A stretch of DNA of 64,000 nt. Source: Paenibacillus tyrphae. GTDB lineage: Bacteria > Bacillota > Bacilli > Paenibacillales > NBRC-103111. Shown one piece after another: positions 1 to 7,305 of the stretch (its first letter is position 1; every line of letters starts with the position of its first letter). Under the pieces are notes generated by a model. That model worked only from the letters and a program-made list of their open reading frames with translations. It was not told the DNA's origin and did no database searches. The stretch is taken from NCBI RefSeq assembly GCF_024158745.1, contig NZ_JAMZAW010000002.1, positions 186,001 through 250,000 of the forward strand, given 5' to 3'. The translations under genes and the position numbers were made by a program.

Positions 1-161
1 CGCTTCAAATACCCCCACAGCCGCTGAATCGCAGCCCGGGTGTTCTTGGCCCTTACCTTGGGCACCGGTTCGCCCCGGCGTCCGAATCCGAATGCAGCCG
101 TCGGAAGGTCCGCCGTTTTTTTTCCATCAGGACGGGCTGAGGGTTGAGCTTGCGGTGTCAC
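1..161 (-). CDS. ABC exporter, second subunit (N-terminal part only)
   Basis: The first 53 or so codons of a gene that runs off the left edge. The start is a GTG at 161, chosen because a strong AAAGGAGG ribosome binding site lies nine bases upstream and the frame stays open to the edge. The visible end reads like the stretch just before the first membrane helix of an ABC exporter half (RLWGYLKR). It overlaps the end of the upstream exporter gene by 35 bp, so the two are probably translationally coupled. That upstream subunit has a degenerate ATP site, so this one should carry the competent one. The ATPase domain is outside the window, so this is inference from context. Confidence 0.7.
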   Translation of the reverse strand, partial: MTPQAQPSARPDGKKTADLPTAAFGFGRRGEPVPKVRAKNTRAAIQRLWGYLK

Positions 162-1896
162 GGACGCTCGCCTCCTTTCCGTGCTGGGAGCGGTAAATAT
201 CGCGGTAGATCGTACTGCTCCGCAGCAGTTCCCGGTGCGTGCCCCGGGCGGCAATCGCGCCGTCCTCCAGCACGAGGATCAGATCCGCTTCCGTCACCGA
301 TGCAATGCGCTGGGCGATGACGATGCAGGTCGTTTCGCTCTTCAAAGCTTCCAAAGACTCGCGGATGCGGGCTTCCGTCACCAGATCGACGGCGCTCGTA
401 CTATCGTCGAGAATAAGAATTTTGGGCCGGAGCAGCAGCGCCCGCGCGATGGATAAACGCTGCTTTTGGCCGCCCGACAGATTGACGCCCCGCTGGCCCA
501 GCTCCGTATCGTAGCCGTCCGGCATACGTGCGATGAACTCATGAGCCTGCGCCGCCCGGGCTGCCACTTCGACTTCCTCCTGCGAGGCGTCCGGCCGCCC
601 GTAGCGGATGTTGTCGCGAATCGTGCCGCTGAACAAGACCGCCTGCTGCAGCACGATGCCGACTTGACTGCGCAAATGCTTGGATTCGATATCTCTCACA
701 TCGGTACCGTCGATTAATACCCGGCCCTCCGTCGCATCGAACAGCCTTGGGATCAGGCCGACCAAGGACGATTTGCCCGAGCCGGTCGCACCGAGAATGC
801 CGACCGTCTGGCCCGGCTCGACGGCAAAGCTGATGTCTTTCAGCACGAAGTCGGTCTTCCCCGGATCGAATGAGAACGATACCCGGTCAAACCTCACATG
901 CCCGGTACGGATCGCTCCGGTGTTGGCCTGCTTAGCTTCCGCGATGCCCGGCTGGGTCTCCAGCACTTCGCAGATGCGATCCGCAGACGCCTTCGCCCGG
1001 GAGAACGAGATCAGCAGCATGCCGACGGATAGCAGGGAGAAAAGAAGCTGCGACATATAGCTGAGGTATGCGATCAGGTCGCCCACCGGCATCGCGCCTT
1101 CCCACGTCTGCGCGCCTCCGTACCAGAGCACGGCCACGATGCCAGCGTTCAGCACCAGCATCATCAGCGGCATATTGGCGGCAACGGTCCGTGCGGCTTT
1201 CAGGGCGACTTCCAGGTGCTCCCGGTTCGCCTTCCCGTAGCGCTCGCGCTCGACGGTAGAGCGGACGAACGCTTTCACCACACGGATGCCCTTGAGGTTC
1301 TCCTGAAGCACCGTGTTCAGCCCGTCCAGCTTTTCCTGCACCCGGCCGAACAGCGGAACCGACAGCCGGATCAGCGTGTACAAAATGATAATCAGGAGCG
1401 GCACCACCGCAAGCTGCATCAGCGAGAGCCGCGGACTGAGCGCGATCATCATCGCAATGCTGCCGACCGCCAGCGACGCGCTGCGAACCATGGCGCGCAG
1501 CAGTATCTGGATCTGGTTCTGCACCTGCATGACATCCCCCGTCAGCCGGGTTACAAGCGATCCCGTCGTCAGCCGGTCCAAGTTGTCGAACGATAAGGTC
1601 TGTACTTTTTGAAACAGGCTGAGACGCAGATCCGCCCCAAAGCCGAGCGCCGCCCGGCTGGAAAAAACCGTGCAGCCCATACCGCCGAGTAATCCGACGA
1701 GCGCAGCGCCGATCATCAGCAGGCCCGTATGCCAAATGTGCGTCAGATCGCTGCGCACGACGCCTTCGTTGATGATGCTCGCCATCAGCCTCGGCTGCAG
1801 CAGATCCATGCACACCTCCAGCACCATAAACAACGGTGCAAGCAGCGCAGCCCATGTATAAGGCTTCAAATAAGTTCTAAGCTTCCACACGTTCAT
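127..1896 (-). CDS. ABC multidrug-type exporter half-transporter, degenerate-site subunit
   Basis: A 589-residue fused membrane plus ATPase protein of the heterodimeric exporter class (BmrC/TM287 type), predicted to pump drugs or lipids out through the cytoplasmic membrane. The N-terminal ~320 residues hold six hydrophobic helices. The ATPase domain has Walker A GATGSGKS at about 369, signature LSGGQ at about 473 and Walker B ILILDD ending at Asp498. Two key residues deviate: the catalytic glutamate is Asp498 and the switch histidine is Gln529 (IAQRI instead of IAHRL). In known heterodimers this pattern marks the subunit with the non-hydrolysing site. The partner starts inside its 3' end. The upstream MarR gene and operator-like sites suggest drug-responsive repression. 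The substrate cannot be told. Confidence 0.93.
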   Translation of the reverse strand: MNVWKLRTYLKPYTWAALLAPLFMVLEVCMDLLQPRLMASIINEGVVRSDLTHIWHTGLLMIGAALVGLLGGMGCTVFSSRAALGFGADLRLSLFQKVQTLSFDNLDRLTTGSLVTRLTGDVMQVQNQIQILLRAMVRSASLAVGSIAMMIALSPRLSLMQLAVVPLLIIILYTLIRLSVPLFGRVQEKLDGLNTVLQENLKGIRVVKAFVRSTVERERYGKANREHLEVALKAARTVAANMPLMMLVLNAGIVAVLWYGGAQTWEGAMPVGDLIAYLSYMSQLLFSLLSVGMLLISFSRAKASADRICEVLETQPGIAEAKQANTGAIRTGHVRFDRVSFSFDPGKTDFVLKDISFAVEPGQTVGILGATGSGKSSLVGLIPRLFDATEGRVLIDGTDVRDIESKHLRSQVGIVLQQAVLFSGTIRDNIRYGRPDASQEEVEVAARAAQAHEFIARMPDGYDTELGQRGVNLSGGQKQRLSIARALLLRPKILILDDSTSAVDLVTEARIRESLEALKSETTCIVIAQRIASVTEADLILVLEDGAIAARGTHRELLRSSTIYRDIYRSQHGKEASVRDTASSTLSPS

Positions 1897-1908
1897 GTCC
1901 CTCCGCTT

Positions 1909-1921
1909 GTTTGTCGGCTAA
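1909..1921 (-). promoter_or_regulatory. Operator-like repeat before the exporter gene
   Basis: The 13-mer GTTTGTCGGCTAA (plus strand) lies between the marR stop codon and the exporter start. The same 13-mer occurs at 2387-2399 directly upstream of marR. Two exact copies bracketing a MarR gene suggest binding sites for that repressor. The copy here is only a partial palindrome and may act as an internal promoter or roadblock site. Confidence 0.5.
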
Positions 1922-2368
1922 CTATTCATCCTTGAAATTTCGTTGAAACGTCTCCAAGTCGTCGCGAACCTGCCACAGCAGCCGGCGGAACAGCATTTTT
2001 TCCTCCGGGCTGAAATGCTCGAAGCATTTCGCCTCCAAGACTTGCAGCGCTTCCTGCACGCCGGCGGCGGCTTGCCGCCCTTTCCCGGTCAAGTAAACGC
2101 GGGACACGCGCTGATCGTCCGGGTCCGGCTTCCGTTCAACGAGCCCCGTCTTCTCCATTCGGTTGATCATCACGGTTAACGTAGGCGGTTTGATGAGCAT
2201 GCTGTCCGCCAGCTCCTTCTGGCTCTGGCCGTCCCGCTCCGACAACCGCATAAGCAGCGGAGGCTGTCCGGGAAAGACGTCGTATTTCTGAATCATCAGA
2301 TCGACGCTGTGCCGGTGAAGCTTGAGCACATGCCGCATCAAGCGGGTAAGCGAATCGTCGTGCGACAT
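1922..2368 (-). CDS. MarR family transcriptional regulator
   Basis: A 148-residue MarR-type winged-helix protein, probably the repressor of the exporter operon that starts 25 bp downstream. The central region holds the recognition helix (SQKELADSMLIKPPTLTVMI) followed by the wing with the conserved DPDDQR segment (about 81-88), where the family carries its DxR signature. The C-terminal helix would form the dimer interface. The start has an AAAAGGAGG site eight bases upstream. A palindrome directly upstream and its repeat before the exporter point to autoregulation. The inducing ligand is unknown, although exporters paired with MarR proteins often respond to phenolics or drugs. Confidence 0.92.
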   Translation of the reverse strand: MSHDDSLTRLMRHVLKLHRHSVDLMIQKYDVFPGQPPLLMRLSERDGQSQKELADSMLIKPPTLTVMINRMEKTGLVERKPDPDDQRVSRVYLTGKGRQAAAGVQEALQVLEAKCFEHFSPEEKMLFRRLLWQVRDDLETFQRNFKDE

Positions 2369-2382
2369 CGGGGAGTCCTCCT

Positions 2383-2400
2383 TTTAGTTTGTCGGCTAAA
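2383..2400 (-). promoter_or_regulatory. Palindromic operator candidate upstream of marR
   Basis: TTTAGTTTGTCGGCTAAA has 5-bp arms (TTTAG/CTAAA) around an 8-bp centre and abuts the marR ribosome binding site. Its core 13-mer recurs at 1909-1921. Length and position fit a MarR dimer site used for autorepression; binding is inferred. Confidence 0.55.
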
Positions 2401-2476
2401 TAAATTTAGGTTAGGGGATTTTGGAGCTGCTGTCAATGGGGATTAGGAAATTCGGGAGCACAAACAGCCCCGCTTT

Positions 2477-2731
2477 GGGAGAAGCGGAGTGAGCTTGTTG
2501 AGAAAGTGGTTAATTGAGGCTATAGAGGTTACGAAGGGGTGGGGTATCTACTTCCGGTCGCTCTTGTCTGCAGGAAATTTTTATTAGAAGCCGCTTAGTA
2601 GCGGACATTTCCCGCAGACAAAGGCGAACGCTATCGCTCCTTCAGTAGATACCCCACCTCCGTATGTTTCTCTATTTTGTTAAAGAAACCACTTTCTCAA
2701 CACTCTGGGTCCCACTTCGGGAGAAGCGGAG
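2477..2731. repeat. Large imperfect palindromic element (MITE-like), flanked by 13-bp direct repeats
   Basis: This fills most of the 431-bp gap between marR and the malic enzyme gene. Outer arms GTTGAGAAAGTGGTT (2497-2511) and its complement (2687-2701) enclose further matching arms: GTGGGGTATCTACT (2540-2553) against its complement (2644-2657), and TTGTCTGC(A/G)GGAAAT against its complement in the middle. The 205-bp element folds on itself almost completely. The 13-mer GGGAGAAGCGGAG occurs on both sides (2477-2489 and 2719-2731), like a target duplication or element border. I see no coding capacity. It may also act as a terminator for flanking transcripts. Confidence 0.75.
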
Positions 2732-2799
2732 CCGTTTTACTTTTAAAGGATAGCTAGTACAATATCGAGTCCTTACCGGCCGGTGCCCGGCTGTCGGAT

Positions 2800-4221
2800 T
2801 TAAGCAAACTCGTGCGGAATTTTGCGTGCCACGCCGGTTTCCACTGCGGCTTGGGTTACTTTTTTTCTAACGGCTTCCACAACCCGGCTGTTAAAGACGC
2901 TCGGAATGATATACTGCTCGTTCAATTCGTCGTCCTCCACGGTGGAGGCGATCGCGTAAGCGGCGGCGAGCTTCATTTCCTCGTTAATCGTCGTCGCCTG
3001 GCAATCGAGCGCCCCTCTGAAAATGCCGGGGAAGCACAGCACGTTATTTAGCTGGTTCGGGTAATCCGATCGTCCGGTTGCCATCACGCGAACATACGGT
3101 TCCGCAATTTCCGGAAGAATCTCCGGCGTCGGATTGGCCATGGCAAATACGATCGGATCTTTCGCCATTTTTTTCAAATCCTCGACACCGATCACCCCCG
3201 GACCGGACAGGCCGATAAATATATCCGCATCCTGCATCGCATCCGATAAAGTACCCGCAATGTTGTCCGGGTTCGTATGCTCGGCATACCACTGAAACAT
3301 GGGATTGCTGTACGTTTCGCCCCTGCGAATGATTCCGACGGACCGCGAAGCGCCGATGATACGCGTCACTCCGGCAGCCATCAGCATCTTGGTGCAAGCT
3401 ACTCCGGCGGCACCGACCCCGCTGAATACGACTTTAATATCCGTCAGCTTTTTGCCGACCAATTTCAATGCGTTAATCAGCCCCGCCAGCATGACAACGG
3501 CCGTCCCATGCTGATCGTCATGAAATACCGGAATATCCAGCTCCTGCTTCAACCGCTCCTCAATTTCAAAACAGCGCGGAGAGGAGATGTCCTCCAGATT
3601 GATTCCACCGAACGCGGGAGCAATGGCTTTCACAATCCGAATGATTTCTTCCGTATCCTTCGTATCCAAACAAATCGGAAACGAGTCGATGCCCGCCATT
3701 TCCTTGAACAACATCGCTTTCCCTTCCATCACCGGCATCGCCGCGATCGGCCCGATATCTCCGAGCCCGAGGACGGCCGTTCCGTCGCTGACGACCGCCA
3801 CTGTATTTCTTTTGATCGTCAGCGAATACGCCTTGGCAGGGTCTTCGTGCAGCGCCATACAGACGCGGGCTACACCGGGGGTGTACACATGGGAGAGATC
3901 GTCCCGATTCTTGATCGGCACTTTCGAATGGACCTCAAGCTTGCCGCCCAGGTGCATCAAGAAGGTGCGGTCGGAAAAGTTAATGATTTTAATTCCCGGC
4001 ACTTTGGTCACATTTTTAATCAAGGAAGCTTCGTTTTCCGCATTGGACACATTCACCGTAATGTCGCGGATCGTCGTATTTTTACTTCGGTTCACGTTAT
4101 CGACAGCGACAATCTCGCCCCCGGTTTCATGAATCGCATTCGCGATATGAATGAACGGAACATTCGGTTCCGTCTCCATTCGCAAAATAATCGTATAGCT
4201 CCCGCTTGTTTGAACTCCCAT
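2800..4221 (-). CDS. Malic enzyme with N-terminal ACT domain
   Basis: A 473-residue enzyme expected to decarboxylate L-malate oxidatively to pyruvate with NAD(P), in the cytosol. The first ~75 residues read as a ligand-binding ACT domain (YTIILRMETEPN onward), so allosteric control by an amino acid or other small molecule is possible. The malic enzyme core shows VYTPGVARVC, SDGTAVLGLGDIG, FGGINLEDI, HDDQHGTA and the dinucleotide loop GVGAAG, then ANPTPEI and SDYPNQLNN. Start at 4221 because GGGGAGGAGA sits seven bases upstream; a longer frame from 4305 lacks a good site. It stands alone. The cofactor preference cannot be decided by eye. Confidence 0.95.
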   Translation of the reverse strand: MGVQTSGSYTIILRMETEPNVPFIHIANAIHETGGEIVAVDNVNRSKNTTIRDITVNVSNAENEASLIKNVTKVPGIKIINFSDRTFLMHLGGKLEVHSKVPIKNRDDLSHVYTPGVARVCMALHEDPAKAYSLTIKRNTVAVVSDGTAVLGLGDIGPIAAMPVMEGKAMLFKEMAGIDSFPICLDTKDTEEIIRIVKAIAPAFGGINLEDISSPRCFEIEERLKQELDIPVFHDDQHGTAVVMLAGLINALKLVGKKLTDIKVVFSGVGAAGVACTKMLMAAGVTRIIGASRSVGIIRRGETYSNPMFQWYAEHTNPDNIAGTLSDAMQDADIFIGLSGPGVIGVEDLKKMAKDPIVFAMANPTPEILPEIAEPYVRVMATGRSDYPNQLNNVLCFPGIFRGALDCQATTINEEMKLAAAYAIASTVEDDELNEQYIIPSVFNSRVVEAVRKKVTQAAVETGVARKIPHEFA

Positions 4222-4384
4222 GACAAATTCTCCTCCCCTGATATCCCCTGCAAGTGGATCGACGTTTTTTAATATTGTATCACATATGAGAGAAAAAGCT
4301 TTCATTAATGTGTAATATTAATATATATGATACAACCTTATTCGTAAAGAGTATGATTGCCAAATCTAGCGGGATGTATCCCGA

Positions 4385-4930
4385 TCATCCGTTAAATCTT
4401 CCCATCACAATGGTGTTATAGTAGTTGCCGTCGGAAAGAATTTTGTCGTTTTTCAATATGCCTTCGACTTCAAAGCCAAGTCTTTTATACAATTCAATCG
4501 CTTTGTCGTTTGTTTCCAGGACATTCAAGGTCATTTTTTTAATGTCGTTCGAGTCAGCCCAAGCCATTGATTCTTTTAAAAGATTTTTCCCGATCCCATA
4601 TCCCCAAAACTCTTTTAAAACGCATACTCCAAATTCGACTTTATGAGAGAAACGCTTTAAATAAGCTCCTTCGCATCTAGAAAACCCGACGATCCGATCC
4701 TGAACGGCGGCAACTAAAAACAAGTTTCTCGGTTGTTCTGTATCCGTTTTAATAATCTTCTCGAAGCCTGTCGGATCGATGAACGCCTCCCCTCTTTCAC
4801 GGTCCATATTTTCGGTTTCTCCGTCAATCTGTAATCTTACTTCGGACAACTGCTTTGCGTCTTTTTCCATTGCGGATCTGATCGTATAGTTCAACCCGTT
4901 GATATAAAATTGTTGTGTGTTCGCTAGCAT
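4385..4930 (-). CDS. GNAT family N-acetyltransferase
   Basis: A 181-residue acyltransferase of the GNAT fold. The acetyl-CoA pyrophosphate loop is visible as FWGYGIGKNLL around residues 118-128, followed by the typical NVLETNDKAIELYKRLGFEVEG segment that closes the fold. It resembles the RimJ/RimL and PhnO-like small-molecule or protein N-acetyltransferases, but the substrate cannot be assigned. The start has a GGAG site nine bases upstream. It is monocistronic, with no functional clue from its neighbours. Confidence 0.9.
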   Translation of the reverse strand: MLANTQQFYINGLNYTIRSAMEKDAKQLSEVRLQIDGETENMDRERGEAFIDPTGFEKIIKTDTEQPRNLFLVAAVQDRIVGFSRCEGAYLKRFSHKVEFGVCVLKEFWGYGIGKNLLKESMAWADSNDIKKMTLNVLETNDKAIELYKRLGFEVEGILKNDKILSDGNYYNTIVMGRFNG

Positions 4931-5004
4931 GTATAGGCTCCATTTCTGTTTAGTTGGTTCTTTCTATGTTTTGTTTTGTTGATAGGACGCTTCAAATGAA
5001 GAAA

Positions 5005-5034
5005 GCCCCGATATCGAAAAATCCATATCGAGGC
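5005..5034. other. Hairpin in the gap between the acetyltransferase and the CcdC-like gene
   Basis: Arms GCCCCGATAT and ATATCGAGGC (one mismatch) surround a 10-base loop. On the minus strand a T-rich stretch follows. No transcript clearly ends here, so it may be a leftover terminator or part of the acetyltransferase leader. The rest of 4931-5235 shows only the ribosome binding site of the next gene. Confidence 0.4.
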
Positions 5035-5235
5035 ACGTGCATGCAAGCAAAACATTCAGTTAACCTATTTTATCATAATTTCCCAAAAATCCAAAACATA
5101 ATAGAATCGATTGCTGTTCCGTAGACTCTCCGAAAATGACATTCGTCACCAAGATCGGATTACTTCTTTCACTGTTTGACAACTCCCTGATGAGAGATAC
5201 TTAACTTACAAATTGATCGAAGGAGTGTTGTTACC

Positions 5236-5700
5236 ATGAACGCAACTGTATCTCTAGGAATTTCGGTATTGATCTTTCTTCTCATTATTCGCGGTCAATT
5301 CCGCGGCATGAGTACCCCCATCAAAAAGCCGGGGATTTCCTTATTGCTGCCGATTTTATACATCTCGACCTCGTTATTTCAATTAATGGACCCGAACCTG
5401 CATCTGCAGTCAGGCCAAGTTCTTATCGCGCTGCTGATCGGTCTGGTCATTTCCGTTCCGCTTATTATGACGACGAATTTTGAAGTCCGGGAAAACGGTG
5501 CTGCGTTTATCAAGCGTAATAAAATCGTGTTTGTCATCCTGATCGTCGTCTTTGCGCTTCGTTTCGTGTTTGTTGCTAACGTTAAGCTTATCGATCCGAG
5601 TACCTTGGGCTTTTTGTGCAATTTGGTCACTCTTGGTTATGTGGCTTGCTGGAGAATCGTAAGCTTCATTAAATTCCGCAGTGTGCTCAAATTGGCTTAA
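5236..5700 (+). CDS. CcdC-like (DUF1453) integral membrane protein
   Basis: A 154-residue protein with four hydrophobic segments (about 5-20, 34-52, 63-80, 96-114) and a possible fifth near the C-terminus. The succession of a first helix, a basic linker (STPIKKPG), a proline-rich second helix and the stretch NFEVRENGAAFIKRNK matches the CcdC/DUF1453 family. In Bacillus CcdC is encoded next to cytochrome c maturation genes, but its molecular role is unknown. Start at 5236 with a GAAGGAG site. It is convergent with the YesN-type regulator, which ends six bases away. Family assignment is by pattern recognition. Confidence 0.75.
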   Translation: MNATVSLGISVLIFLLIIRGQFRGMSTPIKKPGISLLLPILYISTSLFQLMDPNLHLQSGQVLIALLIGLVISVPLIMTTNFEVRENGAAFIKRNKIVFVILIVVFALRFVFVANVKLIDPSTLGFLCNLVTLGYVACWRIVSFIKFRSVLKLA

Positions 5701-5706
5701 AAATCG

Positions 5707-7305
5707 TCACCGGATCTTCTCCCGGTACTGTCCGGGAGTTACCCCCTTGAGGGACTTGAACATTTTGGTAAAATACTGCACGTCCTCATACCCGACCCGG
5801 CGCGAGATTTCGTAAATCTTCAGCGTCGGGTCGCTCATCAGTTCCGCCGCTTTATTGACCCTGAACTCCATCAAATATTTCGTATACGAAACGCCGAGCT
5901 CCTCTTTGAAAATTTTGCTGAAGTACGACGCGTTCAAGTAAAAGCGCTCGGCCACGGCGTTCAGATTCAGCTCCTCCGGGTAGTGAAGCTCCATATATTC
6001 CAAGGCTTTCTCGATCACCTTGCGCCTTTTTTTGCACTGCGAATGCTCCAGAAAGTCGATGATCTTCGTAATGGTATCGCCGAGCAGTCCATGAATTTCG
6101 TCTGTCGATTGCGACTGCTGCAGCAGCTCGAAAAAATGCAGGCTGAACTTCGAAAAGTCTTTCGCCACCCCGTTGCCCTCCACGGCGGTCCTGACGATCG
6201 AATTGACGATATCGATATAAATGAACTTTAAATCGATCGGGCGGATGCTCCGGTTTTCCTGCACAAGCTGATCCAGGCTCGCCAAAGCTGCGGCCTTGTT
6301 CCCCACCCGGATATGGTTGATCAGCGCTTCTGTATCGTAGAGCCGGTATCCTCCCGTTTTGTGCGGTCCGGCCGCGCTCTTCGTCTCCTTGCTCCGCCCC
6401 GTGTCCAAATAGCCGTGAAGCAGCATTTGCTTCGCCTGCCGGTAGGACGCGGAAATGTCGAGCAGATCGCCGACCGCTCCGCCTAAGCCGATGACAAGGG
6501 AGCTGCCGACGATTTTATGAACGATTTTGCGGATATCTTCGAACATCGTCAGGCAGGCGCGGGCCAGCGCGTCGTCCCCCTCGCAGGAGGAAACGATGCA
6601 CACCACCTCGTCCGCATGGGCGAAGACGATCTCGTTCTCGCTCAGGTCTGTCAGAAAATCGTTCAACAAATTGCACAGCACGAACTGGGCGAAATTCGCA
6701 TCCGGTTTATTTTCCGGCGGAAACGTTTGCGGCTCCGGCACCTGAAGCGCGAGGCAAGCATGACGGAGGCCATTATTCTTCAGCCCGAAATCGGCCAAAG
6801 TCTCGCGCAATTTTGGCTCGTCGGGCTTATGGCCCATAATCAATTTCGAGAAGAGCATTTCCTTTAATAAGGGCAGCCGCTTGTTGACCTGATCGTCGGC
6901 CTTTTTCAGCAAAGCTTCCTTTTGCCGTTCCGTCTCGATCTGCTCCAGACAACGCGCGACCACGTCAAGCAGATCGTCGTCCTCCACCGGCTTCAGAATA
7001 TAATCGGAGGCGCCTAAGGAAAGCGCCTTCTTCGCGTACTCAAAATCGCTGAAGCCGCTGATAATGACCACTTTGGCGGCAAGCCGTTGCTCCTTGAGCC
7101 GTTCGATCAATTCCAGCCCGTCCATACGGGGCATGCGGATATCGGTCAGAATGAGATCCGGCTGCACCTTCGCGGCGAGAGCCAGCGCTTCTTCGCCGCA
7201 GGTCGCTTCATGCAGGAAGCCGATGCCCAATTTGCCCCAATCGATCGTATGCACGAGCCGTTCGCGAATCCAGGCTTCGTCATCGACCACGATCATGCGG
7301 TACAT
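5707..7305 (-). CDS. YesN-type response regulator, REC plus AraC DNA-binding domain
   Basis: A 532-residue regulator that should activate or repress sugar transport genes when phosphorylated. The receiver domain has the acidic pair Asp8-Asp9, the phosphoacceptor Asp55 (ILTDIRMPRMDG) and a conserved lysine in DYILKPVED. A long linker of about 280 residues is typical of the YesN class. The C-terminal ~100 residues form the double helix-turn-helix of AraC proteins (YFSKIFKEELGVSYTKYL, then YEISRRVGYEDVQYFTKMFK). The start overlaps the kinase gene by 26 bp and has its own GGGGAGA site, so the two are coupled. It is the last gene of the sugar importer operon, so it probably controls that operon. 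Confidence 0.95.
   Translation of the reverse strand: MYRMIVVDDEAWIRERLVHTIDWGKLGIGFLHEATCGEEALALAAKVQPDLILTDIRMPRMDGLELIERLKEQRLAAKVVIISGFSDFEYAKKALSLGASDYILKPVEDDDLLDVVARCLEQIETERQKEALLKKADDQVNKRLPLLKEMLFSKLIMGHKPDEPKLRETLADFGLKNNGLRHACLALQVPEPQTFPPENKPDANFAQFVLCNLLNDFLTDLSENEIVFAHADEVVCIVSSCEGDDALARACLTMFEDIRKIVHKIVGSSLVIGLGGAVGDLLDISASYRQAKQMLLHGYLDTGRSKETKSAAGPHKTGGYRLYDTEALINHIRVGNKAAALASLDQLVQENRSIRPIDLKFIYIDIVNSIVRTAVEGNGVAKDFSKFSLHFFELLQQSQSTDEIHGLLGDTITKIIDFLEHSQCKKRRKVIEKALEYMELHYPEELNLNAVAERFYLNASYFSKIFKEELGVSYTKYLMEFRVNKAAELMSDPTLKIYEISRRVGYEDVQYFTKMFKSLKGVTPGQYREKIR

Noticed and set aside
2497-2701. Considered a CRISPR repeat or riboswitch
   Set aside because: There are no regularly spaced direct repeats, and the symmetry is that of one long palindrome with no conserved aptamer core that I can recognise.
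4222-4305. 28-residue N-terminal extension of the malic enzyme
   Set aside because: No ribosome binding site before 4305, whereas GGGGAGGAGA precedes the ATG at 4221 where the ACT domain begins.
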